Shown piece after piece: positions 35,816-44,941 of a stretch of DNA of 64,000 nucleotides (its first letter is position 1; each line of letters starts with the position of its first letter). The DNA is from Muribaculaceae bacterium. Lineage in GTDB: Bacteria; Bacteroidota; Bacteroidia; Bacteroidales; Muribaculaceae. The translations under genes and the position numbers were made by a program. A model generated the notes under the pieces. That model saw only the letters and a program-made list of their open reading frames with translations, searched no databases and was not told the origin of the DNA. The stretch covers positions 1-64,000 of the forward strand of contig CAJSYI010000007.1 in NCBI GenBank assembly GCA_910573745.1, read 5' to 3'.

Positions 35816-37015
35816 ATGGCATTTGAAAAGCATCCTTTCATATCAGAAGAATTGCGGGGAGAAATCTCATTCCGCATAAAACGCATACAAGGCATTATGG
35901 CGGAGTCGGGGATCGACGGCATGCTGATCAGCGGAAACGCCAACATATTCTATACGTCTGCCCGGTTCTTCCGGGGCTACACTTATGTCCCTTCGCGGGG
36001 CGAGGCGGTCTATTTCGTGGTGCGTCCGGTGGAGTACACCTTTGAAGGCGTGAAGTCTTTCTGCATCCGCAAGCCGGAGCAGATTCCGTCTGTGATGGAG
36101 GATAACGCCATTCCTCTCCCTGCCACACTCGCTGTTGAAGAGGACGCGCTCACGTATTCGGAGGTGATGCGCCTCCGCAAAGTCTTCCCTGACGCTTCCG
36201 CGGTCGATGCAGGGCCGGTGATGCGGCGTGCGCGTATGCAGAAGACGGCTTACGAGATCGGTCAGATGAAGATTGACGGCCTTCACCAGGCTGCGGCCTA
36301 CCGCCGCATACCTCACATATACAGGGAGGACATGACCGACGTCGAGTTCCAGGTGGAGATTGAGCGCGTGCTGCGTCTTGAAGGTGCGTTGGGCTATTCG
36401 CGCATGTCGGGGCGGCTTATGGAGATCAATCTCGGAAGCGTGCTTTACGGGCCAAACGCCGATGCGCCGACTCCTTACGAGTTCGCGCTCGGAGGCGCAG
36501 GCACAGACCCGTCGCTGCCTGTCGGTGCGGACGGCTCCATAATGCGTGCCGGACATACAGTGATGGTTGACATGAACGGAGGCTTCAACGGCTATCAGAG
36601 CGACATGACGCGTGTATGGCGCATAGGCGATGTCCCGGCGATTGCTGTAAAGGCGCATGAGTGTTCGCGGCGCATACTCCGCCGCCTGGAGGCCATAGGC
36701 CGTCCCGGCTGTCCTGTTTCCGACCTTTACCACGAGGCTATGAAGATTGTGGAGGAAGATGGACTGGAGAAATACTTCATGGGCCACACGCAGCAGGTAG
36801 GCTTCATCGGCCACGGAGTGGGCATCGAGCTGAACGAGCAGCCTGCTATCACGCCGCGTTCCAAAGACACGCTTCTCGAAGACATGACGCTTGCCATCGA
36901 GCCTAAGTTCGTCATTCCTGAAATCGGGGCTGTCGGCGTGGAGAACACATATGTCGTTGCGCCCGACGGCCTGCAGAACATAACTCCGTTTCCCGAAGAG
37001 ATTCAGGAGCTATGA
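35816..37015 (+). CDS. M24-family aminopeptidase (Xaa-Pro peptidase type)
   Basis: 399 residues from MAFEKHPFIS; the upstream open frame overlaps gldH and does not resemble the family. The creatinase N-domain (about 20-150) is followed by the pita-bread domain with all five metal ligands in view: D in VMVDMNGG, D in SDMTRVW, H in GHGVGIELNE, E in AIEPKFV and E in GVENTYVV. It probably removes N-terminal residues before proline from peptides in the cytoplasm. It starts 17 nt after gldH and overlaps the next gene by 4 nt (ATGA), so they are translationally coupled. Confidence 0.9.
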   Translation: MAFEKHPFISEELRGEISFRIKRIQGIMAESGIDGMLISGNANIFYTSARFFRGYTYVPSRGEAVYFVVRPVEYTFEGVKSFCIRKPEQIPSVMEDNAIPLPATLAVEEDALTYSEVMRLRKVFPDASAVDAGPVMRRARMQKTAYEIGQMKIDGLHQAAAYRRIPHIYREDMTDVEFQVEIERVLRLEGALGYSRMSGRLMEINLGSVLYGPNADAPTPYEFALGGAGTDPSLPVGADGSIMRAGHTVMVDMNGGFNGYQSDMTRVWRIGDVPAIAVKAHECSRRILRRLEAIGRPGCPVSDLYHEAMKIVEEDGLEKYFMGHTQQVGFIGHGVGIELNEQPAITPRSKDTLLEDMTLAIEPKFVIPEIGAVGVENTYVVAPDGLQNITPFPEEIQEL

Positions 37016-38430
37016 ATCTGAAGGAGAGACTGGCGGATCCGGTGTTCCGCCGCATAGGCGGAATAGCCGACGCGGCCGGACGCGAGGTGTATGTGGTGGG
37101 CGGCTACGTGCGCGACATTTTCCTTGACCGCACGTCGGGCGACATAGATTTCGTTACGGTCGGTTCAGGAATAGAGCTTGCCAAGGCCGTGGCGGCCGAC
37201 CTCGGGAAGGGCGCGCACCTTTCCGTCTTTGCGACCTACGGCACGGCTCAGGTGAAATACAAGGGACTGGAGCTTGAGTTTGTCGGTGCGAGGCGTGAAT
37301 CGTACAGCCAGGAGTCGCGCAATCCTGTGGTGGAGGACGGCACGCTTTCCGACGACATATCGCGCCGGGACTTCACTGTGAATGCTATGGCCATAAGCCT
37401 CAACGGCAGTTCTTTCGGTGATCTGGTGGACAATTTCGGAGGTGTCGGCGACCTTGAGGCTCGTCTGCTGCGCACACCTTTGGACTCGGACATCACATTC
37501 TCCGACGACCCTTTGCGGATGATGCGTGCCATACGGTTTGCGACACAGCTCGGATTCCGTATCCATCAGCCGACCTTCGAGGCCATTAAGCGCAACGCAT
37601 CCAGAATGGAGATCATAACCAAGGAGCGCATCAACGACGAGCTTGGGAAGATAATGCGCTCCGCGAAGCCGTCGGTCGGATTCCTGCTGCTCGAAATGAG
37701 CGGCATCCTTCCTCTCATAATGCCTGAACTGTGTGCGCTCAAGGGCGTGGAGACCAAGGAGGGGCGAGGGCACAAGGATAATTTCCGCCACACGCTCCAG
37801 GTGCTCGACAATGTCGCCGCAAAGTCCGAAGACGAATGGCTCCGGTGGGCGGCGTTGCTCCATGACATAGCCAAACCGGCGACCAAACGCTATGACCGCG
37901 CTCTAGGCTGGACTTTCCACAACCACAACTTCATAGGCGAGAAGATGATTCCGCGCATGTTCCGCCGGATGAAGATGCCGCTCAACGAGAAGATGAAATA
38001 TGTGGCCAAGCTCGTCGGCATGCATATGCGCCCGCAGTCGGTGGCCGAAAGCGGAGTGTCCGATTCAGGCGTCCGCCGGATGATTACGGATGCCGGGGAA
38101 GACCTCGAAGACCTTATGACGCTCGCCGAGGCCGACATCACGTCGAAGAACCCCGAGAAGGTGAAGCGCATACTGTCGTCGTTCGGCGAGCTTCGCGTCC
38201 GCATAGGCCAGATCAACGAGGCCGACAACTGGCGCACATGGCACAATCCCATCAACGGCAACGAGATAATGGATTATTTCGGCATTCCCGGCAGCCCGGT
38301 GCTTTCAGAGCTCAAGAATGCGGTTAAAGAGGCCATATTCGACGGCCGCATACCTAACGAGCATGACGCGGCCTGGGCCTACCTGCTTGAGATAGCGCCG
38401 TCCTACGGCCTTGCCCTCCCTGGGAAATGA
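37012..38430 (+). CDS. cca: CCA-adding/poly(A) polymerase-type nucleotidyltransferase with HD domain
   Basis: 472 residues. The nucleotidyltransferase head has GGYVRDIFLDR and the two-Asp motif SGDIDFV, followed by RRDFTVNAMAISL and DPLRMMRAIRFATQLGF. A C-terminal HD domain has HTLQVLDNVA and LLHDIAKPAT. It should add or repair the CCA end of tRNAs, needed here because the tRNA-Leu gene does not encode CCA. Poly(A) polymerase activity cannot be ruled out. It ends just before a two-way terminator. Confidence 0.9.
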   Translation: MNLKERLADPVFRRIGGIADAAGREVYVVGGYVRDIFLDRTSGDIDFVTVGSGIELAKAVAADLGKGAHLSVFATYGTAQVKYKGLELEFVGARRESYSQESRNPVVEDGTLSDDISRRDFTVNAMAISLNGSSFGDLVDNFGGVGDLEARLLRTPLDSDITFSDDPLRMMRAIRFATQLGFRIHQPTFEAIKRNASRMEIITKERINDELGKIMRSAKPSVGFLLLEMSGILPLIMPELCALKGVETKEGRGHKDNFRHTLQVLDNVAAKSEDEWLRWAALLHDIAKPATKRYDRALGWTFHNHNFIGEKMIPRMFRRMKMPLNEKMKYVAKLVGMHMRPQSVAESGVSDSGVRRMITDAGEDLEDLMTLAEADITSKNPEKVKRILSSFGELRVRIGQINEADNWRTWHNPINGNEIMDYFGIPGSPVLSELKNAVKEAIFDGRIPNEHDAAWAYLLEIAPSYGLALPGK

Positions 38431-38447
38431 TGCCCATACGGTCTTAT

Positions 38448-38483
38448 AAAAAAACGACTGTGTTCAATCACAGTCGTTTTTTA
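38448..38483. terminator. Bidirectional terminator
   Basis: CGACTGTG-TTCAAT-CACAGTCG flanked by seven A on the left and six T on the right. It serves the plus-strand nucleotidyltransferase transcript and the minus-strand lipoprotein gene, which converge here. Confidence 0.93.
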
Positions 38484-38486
38484 TTG

Positions 38487-38900
38487 TTATTCGTTGACTT
38501 TCTCTTTTACCTTTTCCCAGCCTTCCTTGGCTTTCTCTTTTGTCTTGTCGGCAGCGTCCTTTACTGCCTTCTTTGAGTCGTCATAGACCTTTTCGGCTTT
38601 GTCGGCTGTCTTCTCGGCGGCGTTGGTTACTGCCTTTTTAGACTTGTCGTATGTCTTTTCAGCCTTGTTGCCGACTTCCGAGGCTTTCTGTTCCACGGTC
38701 TGCTTTCCGTCGTTGACAATGGCCTTGCCTTTGTTGACCGCACGGTTCACTGACAATGTGTCTTTGTCGGTTCCTTTCTTCACTATTATTTCAGTCGAGT
38801 CGTTCACGACTTTTCCGTCACCGGATTGGCTGTTGGAATTTGCGCATGCCGCAAGTCCTATGCCTAAGGCTGCGGTGAGGATGATTGATGTTCTTTTCAT
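38487..38900 (-). CDS. LEA-like repeat lipoprotein
   Basis: 137 residues from MKRTSIILTAALGIGLAAC, with the lipid Cys at 19. After a Ser/Asn/Asp linker the protein is a Lys/Ala/Glu-rich amphipathic helix of imperfect 11-residue-type repeats (KAEKTYDKSKKAVTNAAEKT, DKAEKVYDDSKKAVKDAADK), like LEA or YtxH stress proteins. I infer an inner- or outer-membrane anchored protein tied to envelope stress. It shares orientation with the sigma factor gene upstream, but a terminator lies between them, so it probably has its own promoter. Confidence 0.7.
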   Translation of the reverse strand: MKRTSIILTAALGIGLAACANSNSQSGDGKVVNDSTEIIVKKGTDKDTLSVNRAVNKGKAIVNDGKQTVEQKASEVGNKAEKTYDKSKKAVTNAAEKTADKAEKVYDDSKKAVKDAADKTKEKAKEGWEKVKEKVNE

Positions 38901-38983
38901 AATCATTGGTGTTCTTCAGTTTGTTCTGTTTTTCTTTTTATGTAATACAAAACGCCGGACAAGGCAGTGGGGTTCATTCTCGG

Positions 38984-39022
38984 CAAAAAAACGGGCGAAT
39001 CCGAGAGTGCTTGGATCCGCCC
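38984..39022 (-). terminator. Terminator of the ECF sigma factor gene
   Basis: On the minus strand GGGCGGATCC pairs with GGATTCGCCC (one mismatch) around a 10-nt loop, followed by seven T. It lies 35 nt beyond the sigma factor stop. Confidence 0.85.
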
Positions 39023-39056
39023 TGAAGGTTTTTGGGTTATATGAATTGATTTCTTG

Positions 39057-39563
39057 TCAACGGTAGTCTTTGAGCATTGTCTGCAGACGTTTGCGTGCGA
39101 AGAATATGCGGCTCTTTACCGTTCCGAGCGGAAGATCCATCTTTTCGGCGATTTCGCTGTATTTGTATCCGGCTATGTACATCGTGAACGGCACTTTGTA
39201 TTCCGGGGCGAACCCGTTGATCGCAGCCGATATTTCTTTGGCGGCGAATGAGCCTTCCGGTGTGTCCAGGCCAGACTCCTGTGAGAGGTTGAGGTGGTAG
39301 AGGTCTTCTGACTGGTCTACGATTGTCGCGCTTCTCACCTGGCGTCGGTAGTTGTTGATGAAGATGTTGCGCATAATGGTGAACACCCAGCCCTTGAAGT
39401 TGACGTTGTCGACGTATTTCGACTCGTTGTCAAGAACCTTAAGCGTCGTGTCCTGCACGAGGTCTTGGGCTGCGTCACGGTTGGTCGTGAGCTGGTAAGC
39501 AAAGTTCAGGAGGTTGCTTTGCAGTCCGAGGAGACGGTTTTTGAATGTAAGGTGATCAGACAT
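39057..39563 (-). CDS. ECF-type RNA polymerase sigma factor
   Basis: 168 residues. Region 2 lies at about 12-80 (LLNFAYQLTTNRDAAQDLVQ, FKGWVFTIMRNIFINNYRRQ) and region 4 at about 110-165 (YKYSEIAEKMDLPLGTVKSR). No anti-sigma gene is adjacent, so it may be controlled at the level of expression, or by a remote partner. The divergent ftsB-like gene starts 246 nt away. Confidence 0.92.
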   Translation of the reverse strand: MSDHLTFKNRLLGLQSNLLNFAYQLTTNRDAAQDLVQDTTLKVLDNESKYVDNVNFKGWVFTIMRNIFINNYRRQVRSATIVDQSEDLYHLNLSQESGLDTPEGSFAAKEISAAINGFAPEYKVPFTMYIAGYKYSEIAEKMDLPLGTVKSRIFFARKRLQTMLKDYR

Positions 39564-39755
39564 TGTGTGGAAGTTTAATTGGTTTTACTTCATTTGTGCT
39601 AATATAACATCGGGCGACAGAAAAAGTTATGGCAGCAGGCTATAAAAAACGATTATTTTCTTCATATTCGGGCAAGCGGTGGACAAAAGCGGCATTCCTT
39701 GCCCCAATGAGGCCAAAAATGTCCTTATGTTGCGAATGGCGGTGTGGTAAGGTCA

Positions 39756-39785
39756 TTGATGTATGGCGGAAAATGCTTACCTTTG
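39756..39785 (+). promoter_or_regulatory. Promoter of the ftsB-like gene
   Basis: TTG, 19 nt, TACCTTTG; the -7 box ends 24 nt before the chosen ATG. Confidence 0.7.
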
Positions 39786-39809
39786 CATTTCTCAATTATT
39801 TGTCAAGCG

Positions 39810-40115
39810 ATGGGAAGACGAATCAAGAAAATGGCGTTATGGGTTTCACGCAAGTCGCATCTGCCGGTAATCGTTGTGGGCGGTCTTGTGGTGATGGTCT
39901 TGTTTTTCAACGATGAGACCTCGATGCAGCTCAATATGCAGTACCAGAGCCGTATAAACGAACTCAATGCCGAGATAAAGCTCAACCGGGACTCTGCGGC
40001 TTATTACAAGGCCAAGCGCGAGGCCATAGTCAAGGGCACGGAAAGTCTGGAGCACATAGCGCGTGAGCAGTACCTGATGCAGCGGCCTACGGAGGACGTG
40101 TACATACTAAAGTGA
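39810..40115 (+). CDS. FtsB/DivIC-family septum formation protein
   Basis: 101 residues from MGRRIKKMALWVSRKS; a second ATG seven codons on is possible, and the open frame further upstream runs into the promoter. A single membrane helix (about 20-36, LPVIVVGGLVVMVLFF) is followed by a coiled coil (MQYQSRINELNAEIKLNRDS) and the family ending IAREQYLMQRPTEDVYILK. It is a bitopic divisome protein that would partner FtsL and FtsQ at the septum. Confidence 0.85.
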   Translation: MGRRIKKMALWVSRKSHLPVIVVGGLVVMVLFFNDETSMQLNMQYQSRINELNAEIKLNRDSAAYYKAKREAIVKGTESLEHIAREQYLMQRPTEDVYILK

Positions 40116-40183
40116 GATGTGCAGGGAGCAGAAAGAGCAGGTGGGAGTGGCAACAAATCATCAAAAATTCCGTCAATACTGAT

Positions 40184-40639
40184 ATGAAATCTGACAACAA
40201 TCGCAAAGATATGGAAAAGCGCCGCAAGATTGCCGAACATGCGGCTACGCTCGGCATAATCCTCATAGCGGTGGCTCTCGCCGTGCCGCTGTTCAATCTG
40301 GCTTCGACCGTCATGGTCGGGATATTCAAGTGGGTCTATGCCGCCGGTGCGGTGGCTTTCACCACGGCGAGGGCTGCCGTGGCCAACGATCCGTCCGAGT
40401 CCATGCGTCTACGGAGGCTGCGCCGTCTTGAATTCTGGGCCGGAGTGGCTTTCATGGTCGGCGGTGCGTTCTGGTTCTACAACGAAAGCCGGTTTTCGGC
40501 ATCGCCCACGGTGGGGGTGCTGGCCATCCTGCGCGAGACCATCATGTTTTCGCTTGCCGGTGCGGTGATTCAGATTGTGGCTGCATGGCTCATCTACGGA
40601 CGCGAGAAGAAGGAGAAAGGGCAGGACAGGCAACGTTGA
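40184..40639 (+). CDS. Conserved small membrane protein
   Basis: 151 residues from MKSDNNRKDM; a GTG start overlapping the ftsB stop would add 24 residues with no membrane or signal character. Three to four membrane helices are seen (ATLGIILIAVALAVPLFNLA, IFKWVYAAGAVAFTTAR, LEFWAGVAFMVGGAFWFY, TIMFSLAGAVIQIVAAWLIY) with a basic C-terminus. Family not recognised. It lies between ftsB and coaX and is probably cotranscribed with ftsB. Confidence 0.7.
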   Translation: MKSDNNRKDMEKRRKIAEHAATLGIILIAVALAVPLFNLASTVMVGIFKWVYAAGAVAFTTARAAVANDPSESMRLRRLRRLEFWAGVAFMVGGAFWFYNESRFSASPTVGVLAILRETIMFSLAGAVIQIVAAWLIYGREKKEKGQDRQR

Positions 40640-40650
40640 ATTGAAAAGGT

Positions 40651-40692
40651 GTCCGGGACTGCCGGCAGTGCTGCCGCGATGCGGAATCGGAC
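40651..40692 (+). terminator. Hairpin after the membrane protein gene
   Basis: An outer GTCCG/CGGAC stem encloses a perfect CGGCAG-TG-CTGCCG hairpin, 12 nt beyond the stop codon. The bases after it are A/T-rich but without a T run. Confidence 0.45.
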
Positions 40693-40707
40693 ATTTAAAA
40701 TTCGACA

Positions 40708-40741
40708 TTGTGGATTTTTCTGATTATTATTATTAATTTTG
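40708..40741 (+). promoter_or_regulatory. Likely promoter of coaX
   Basis: TAATTTTG lies 18 nt before the ATG; the nearest TTG is 23 nt upstream, slightly further than usual. Confidence 0.5.
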
Positions 40742-40759
40742 CATCAGAAAAGCGACTTT

Positions 40760-41515
40760 ATGAAGGCTACCTTGACAGTGGACCAAGGAAACTCGTATGC
40801 CAAGGCCACCGTCTTCACGGACGGGGAGGTGGCGGCGCGTCTGCGCTCCTCATCGCTTCAGATAGAGGAGATTGTGGCATTGGCGTCAGGGACGTTGGTT
40901 GGCGGAGCGATATACTCTGCAGTAGGGCATTTCGACACTCGTTTCGTGGAAAGCCTGAGGCAGGTCGTTGACGGGCCTGTGATAGCCATGACGCATTCCA
41001 CGCCGCTTCCGGTTTCGATAGGCTATGCCACGCCGTCCACGCTCGGGCTGGACCGGATAGCCGCTGCGGCGGGCGCGTCTTTTATGTTTCCCGGCGAAGC
41101 GTTGCTCATAGCCGACTCAGGGACTGCATTGACGCTCGATGTGGTTGACTCCGAGGGGACTTTTATGTGCGGCAACATATCACCAGGCGTCAAGCTCCGT
41201 CTGCGGTCGCTCCACGAGTATACCGACCGTCTGCCGGAAGTGCCGAAGCAGGGCGATGTGCCTCTGTTCGGCTACGACACTGAGACGGCGATGCGTTCGG
41301 GTGCCGTGCGTGGTGTGGTCGCCGACATTGCCGACGGCTTCCGGCGTGCCTCAAAGGAATACGGGGCGGCAAGGCTGGTGCTCACAGGAGGCGATGCCGA
41401 GGCTCTCGTGCCGATGGTGGAGGAGTCGCTTGGATGGAAGGCTCAGGCCGTAATGGTGCGCGACCTGGTAGCAATCGGACTAAACAGAATATTAAGTTAC
41501 AATGAAGATATTTAA
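40760..41515 (+). CDS. coaX: Type III pantothenate kinase
   Basis: 251 residues from MKATLTVDQGNSYAKA, the phosphate loop of the family; seven residues upstream belong to the leader. The motifs GLDRIAAAAGA and IADSGTALTLDVV and the later VLTGGDAEAL are present. It phosphorylates pantothenate in the first step of CoA synthesis. It overlaps the following outer-membrane protein gene by 14 nt, so the two are coupled. Confidence 0.93.
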   Translation: MKATLTVDQGNSYAKATVFTDGEVAARLRSSSLQIEEIVALASGTLVGGAIYSAVGHFDTRFVESLRQVVDGPVIAMTHSTPLPVSIGYATPSTLGLDRIAAAAGASFMFPGEALLIADSGTALTLDVVDSEGTFMCGNISPGVKLRLRSLHEYTDRLPEVPKQGDVPLFGYDTETAMRSGAVRGVVADIADGFRRASKEYGAARLVLTGGDAEALVPMVEESLGWKAQAVMVRDLVAIGLNRILSYNEDI

Positions 41516-42788
41516 TCGCATATCTGCCGTCGTGGCCGTCGTGGCCGCCATATGGGCCGGAGCCGGCGCGCAGAACGTTACCACGCCTTATTCGATGTAC
41601 GGATACGGCATATTGGGCGACAACGCCACATCCATGCAGCGGCAGATGGGCGGCGTGGGTTTTGCCATGAACAACGGCAGGCAGATCAATGCCATGAATC
41701 CTGCCTCTTATGCCGCGATAGACTCGTTGACTTTCCTTTTCGATCTGGGTGCAGATGTGTCGATGCTTTGGCAGAAAGAGGGGAGCGCGAAAGAGCGTTC
41801 GGTCGGTGGCGGCCTGGACTACATCACCATGCAGTTCCCGATATGCAAGTATATGGGAGGCTCCATAGGCCTGCTCCCTTACAGTTCGGTCGGTTATGCT
41901 TTCGGCAATGAAATACGCCACGGCACGCGTGAGAACCAGGGCACGGGAGGAATCAATCAGGCTTATCTCGGATTGAGCGGACGCTATGCGGGTGTCGCGC
42001 TCGGCTTCAACATATCGTATAATTTCGGCAACATCACCAACGACGTTTATTCGATGCCTGAAAGTTCAGGCCGCACTCTTTTCGAGCATGTCATGAAGGT
42101 GCGCGACTGGAACATCGTGGTCGGTGCGCAGTACACGGCCCGGCTGTCGAAGGACTCACGGCTCACGCTCGGTTTGACTTATTCGCCTAAAAAGACGTTG
42201 CTGGGCACTTCGCAGGCCACTGTGCAGGAGCTTTCGATGGAAAGCGGACCGGACACGGTGGGCTTTATGAACCTCAAAGGGAAATATTATCAGCCCCACA
42301 GCTACGGAGTCGGGCTGAACTATACTTATGAGAAGGCGTACAGGCTGATGATCGAGGCCGATTTCGCCTTCCAGCAATGGTCCAAGGCTAAATACTCGGC
42401 GATGTATGCCGATCCGGATCCTAAGAATCCGAATGCCGACCCTAAGGTCATTTTCGACGGCATGAACTTCAACAACCGTGTGCGTTATGCTTTGGGCGCG
42501 GAGGTGGTGCCGAGGCTTCGCGGCAACTACGGCCAGCGCATAAGCTACCGCATAGGCGGCTTCTATACGCATGACTATCTGCGCATCAAGGGCAACAGCG
42601 TGCGTGAATACGGCGTGGGCTGCGGCGTGGGTCTGCCGACCCCTGAGGGGAAGACCATCATCAATCTCGGCGTGGAATGGCGCCACCGAGATGCGTATCC
42701 TCAGAATCTAATCAGTGAGAATTACCTGAACGTTACGCTCGGGGTCAACTTCAATGAACTTTGGTTCTGGAAGCGGAAGATAAAGTGA
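41502..42788 (+). CDS. Outer-membrane beta-barrel protein of unknown function
   Basis: 428 residues: a signal peptide (about 1-23, ending GAGA-QN), then a mature start NVTTPYSMYGYGILGDNATS and a barrel of short amphipathic strands with Gly-Tyr-rich turns, closing with LNVTLGVNFNELWFWKRKIK. FadL-like or porin-like barrels of Bacteroidota share this look, including NAMNPASYAAIDSLTF near the N-terminus, but I cannot name a substrate. It lies between coaX and lptC, which suggests an envelope role. Confidence 0.75.
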   Translation: MKIFNRISAVVAVVAAIWAGAGAQNVTTPYSMYGYGILGDNATSMQRQMGGVGFAMNNGRQINAMNPASYAAIDSLTFLFDLGADVSMLWQKEGSAKERSVGGGLDYITMQFPICKYMGGSIGLLPYSSVGYAFGNEIRHGTRENQGTGGINQAYLGLSGRYAGVALGFNISYNFGNITNDVYSMPESSGRTLFEHVMKVRDWNIVVGAQYTARLSKDSRLTLGLTYSPKKTLLGTSQATVQELSMESGPDTVGFMNLKGKYYQPHSYGVGLNYTYEKAYRLMIEADFAFQQWSKAKYSAMYADPDPKNPNADPKVIFDGMNFNNRVRYALGAEVVPRLRGNYGQRISYRIGGFYTHDYLRIKGNSVREYGVGCGVGLPTPEGKTIINLGVEWRHRDAYPQNLISENYLNVTLGVNFNELWFWKRKIK

Positions 42789-42822
42789 GGTGTTGAGGTC
42801 TCGGATGTCAGTGTTTTAGGAG

Positions 42823-43497
42823 ATGCGGGCATTGTTGTCGTTTCTTGTGGTTCTGGTTGCTGCCGCGTTTTTCCTCCCCGCCTGCCGCGAGGAGAAGAAG
42901 GTTGACGTGGCTTCGCGCCTGAATCCGGAAAGGATGCCCACCATGTCTACGGAGAACGTCTCCACGCTCATCTCCGATTCGGGCATCACGCAGTACAAGA
43001 TAGTCAGCCCTCTTTGGCTTGTCTACGACAATGCCGACACGCCTTATTGGAGTTTCCCGAAAGGCCTTTATCTGCGCAAGTACGATCCCCTTTTCCGGGT
43101 CATCGCTACGGTAGCGGCCGATTCGGCCCGTTACTTCAAGAATATGCGCCTTTGGAGGCTCGACGGCAATGTGGAACTTACCAAGGCTCCGAAAGACCTG
43201 TTCCTTACCCAGCAGCTTTTTTGGGACGAACGCCGGCAGGAAATCTACAGTGATTCCTTCATCCATATAGAGACGACGACGCATGTGCTGGAGGGTCACG
43301 GGTTCATTTCCAATGACAAGCTGACCGGATACAGGATAATACGTCCTACGGGCATATTCCCGGTAGACCGTGCCGGGCTTTCTTCCGGCTCTTCACGTGC
43401 GTCCGCATCGTCTTCGCCGGTTATGGAGCCGGTGGCTGCGGTCGAGGCCGTCGAATCATCACCTGAAACGAGCGCATCGCCGCAAGGCGGCAATTGA
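42823..43497 (+). CDS. lptC: LPS export protein LptC, lipoprotein form
   Basis: 224 residues with a lipobox (FLPAC, Cys21) rather than a plain membrane anchor. The LptC pattern follows: YKIVSPLWLVYDNADTPYWS, FPKGLYLRKYDP, then beta strands WRLDGNVELTKAPKDLFLTQ and IHIETTTHVLEGHGFISNDK. The last 40 residues are a Ser/Ala/Val-rich tail not needed for the fold. LptC passes LPS from LptFG to LptA in the periplasm. LptD is encoded 17 kb away. Confidence 0.85.
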   Translation: MRALLSFLVVLVAAAFFLPACREEKKVDVASRLNPERMPTMSTENVSTLISDSGITQYKIVSPLWLVYDNADTPYWSFPKGLYLRKYDPLFRVIATVAADSARYFKNMRLWRLDGNVELTKAPKDLFLTQQLFWDERRQEIYSDSFIHIETTTHVLEGHGFISNDKLTGYRIIRPTGIFPVDRAGLSSGSSRASASSSPVMEPVAAVEAVESSPETSASPQGGN

Positions 43498-43499
43498 AT

Positions 43500-43608
43500 C
43501 TTTGAGAGTGCTTGGGATTTTTCTTCAGGATTTCGCCTCGTTGCAAGGCTCGGAAGGTTCTGTAAAATGCCTGTAAAAATCAGAACAAAAATTCAAATAC
43601 GCTTTTAG
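43500..43608. repeat. Inverted-repeat intergenic element, copy B
   Basis: About 109 bp. On the minus strand it reads AAAAGCGTATTTGAATTTTT, then GTTCTGATTTTTACAGGC, ACGAGGCGAAATCC and GAAGAAAAATCCCAAGCACT. The order matches copy C with its centre missing, as if C had lost the GCATAG hairpin. It starts 2 nt after lptC and ends 2 nt before the CNNM gene. Confidence 0.75.
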
Positions 43609-43610
43609 GA

Positions 43611-44891
43611 ATGACAATAGCCACAGCAATCATAATAACGATCATAGCGATAATCTTCTCCGGCCTTTTCTCTGGTTCGGAGATTGCCTACGTGCAGTCG
43701 AGCAAAGTCCGTATGGAGATAGACGCGGCGCGCGGCGGGCTGGCAGACCGCATACTCCATGTCTTCTCCCGCCATGAAGACATGTTCATCTCCACGTTGC
43801 TGGTGGGAAACAACGTGGTGCTTGTCATCTACGGTATCACGATTTCCATCCTCATAAATCCCTTCCTTGAAGACCTTTTCCACAACGAAGGGCTTGTGCT
43901 GATTTGCAACACGGTCATCTCCACGCTCATAATCCTCGTTACAGGCGAGTTCCTGCCGAAGGCGACTTTCCGCATCAACCCCAATTTCATGATGCGTCTG
44001 CTGTCGTTGCCGTTGTTTCTGATTTACGTAGTGCTTTATCCGGTGTCATTGTTCATATCGTTGATTTCCAAAGGGCTGATGAGGCTGTTCGGCATCAAGG
44101 GCGAGGCGGCGGCGACGTCTGGGCTTCTCACAATAGACCAGCTTGATGATTATATCCAGCAACAGCTCGAAAGCAAGGCGACGCACACTGATATAGAGAA
44201 TGAGGTCAAGATATTCCGCAATGCCATAGACTTCAAGGACACGCAGATGGCCGAATGCATGATTCCGCGCAACGAAATAGTGGCCGTGAGCCTGGAAGGG
44301 ACTTCGCGCGAAGAACTGCTCCAGAAATTCATCTCTACCGGGCTGTCCAAAATAGTAGTCTATCGTGAAGACATAGACGACATAGTGGGATATATCCACA
44401 TCGATGAGATTTTCAAGCGTGAGTCTGATTGGAAACAGCATCTCAAGCCGGTGATATTCACTCCGGAGACTATGCTTGCCAACAAGATGATGCGCCGTAT
44501 GCTTGCCCAGAAGAAGTCGCTCGTCATAGTGGTGGACGAGTTCGGCGGCACTGCCGGTCTTGCCACGCTTGAAGACCTCGTGGAGGAGATATTCGGCGAA
44601 ATCGAGGACGAGCATGACAAGAAGACTCTTGTGGCCCGGCAGACGGGGCCGGACACGTATGAGTTCTCAGGACGTGTGGAGATTGAGCTGATTAACGAGA
44701 AATTCCATCTCGGCATACGCGAATCGGATGATTATCATACAATTGCTGGCTATATTCTGGTGAATCTTGAGGCACTTCCAAAGCAAGGCGACACGTTCCG
44801 TATCGGCGACTTGGAGATTACTGTAACCAAGATGTCGGCCGCCCGCATCCTCCTCCTGTCTGTAACGCGCCTCCCCGACGATTCGCAGTAA
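43611..44891 (+). CDS. CNNM/CorC-type membrane protein with CBS domains (GldE-like)
   Basis: 426 residues. Four membrane helices in the N-terminal DUF21-type domain (about 1-185, with FSGSEIAYVQSSKVRME), a CBS pair at about 195-320 (MAECMIPRNEIVAVSLEGTS, IVVVDEFGGTAGLATLEDLV), and a CorC/HlyC domain at about 335-420. Relatives include Mg/Co efflux proteins and the gliding protein GldE. The choice between these roles cannot be made from sequence. A repeat element lies directly upstream and a tandem repeat array directly downstream. Confidence 0.85.
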   Translation: MTIATAIIITIIAIIFSGLFSGSEIAYVQSSKVRMEIDAARGGLADRILHVFSRHEDMFISTLLVGNNVVLVIYGITISILINPFLEDLFHNEGLVLICNTVISTLIILVTGEFLPKATFRINPNFMMRLLSLPLFLIYVVLYPVSLFISLISKGLMRLFGIKGEAAATSGLLTIDQLDDYIQQQLESKATHTDIENEVKIFRNAIDFKDTQMAECMIPRNEIVAVSLEGTSREELLQKFISTGLSKIVVYREDIDDIVGYIHIDEIFKRESDWKQHLKPVIFTPETMLANKMMRRMLAQKKSLVIVVDEFGGTAGLATLEDLVEEIFGEIEDEHDKKTLVARQTGPDTYEFSGRVEIELINEKFHLGIRESDDYHTIAGYILVNLEALPKQGDTFRIGDLEITVTKMSAARILLLSVTRLPDDSQ

Positions 44892-44941
44892 ATCCTGAAA
44901 AACCACAACGACCACAAAAACAGTTTTTGCTTGGGTTTTGA

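Noticed and set aside
35867-36814. 315-residue open frame opposite the M24 peptidase
   Set aside because: The peptidase has all five metal ligands; the antisense frame is His/Arg-rich noise.
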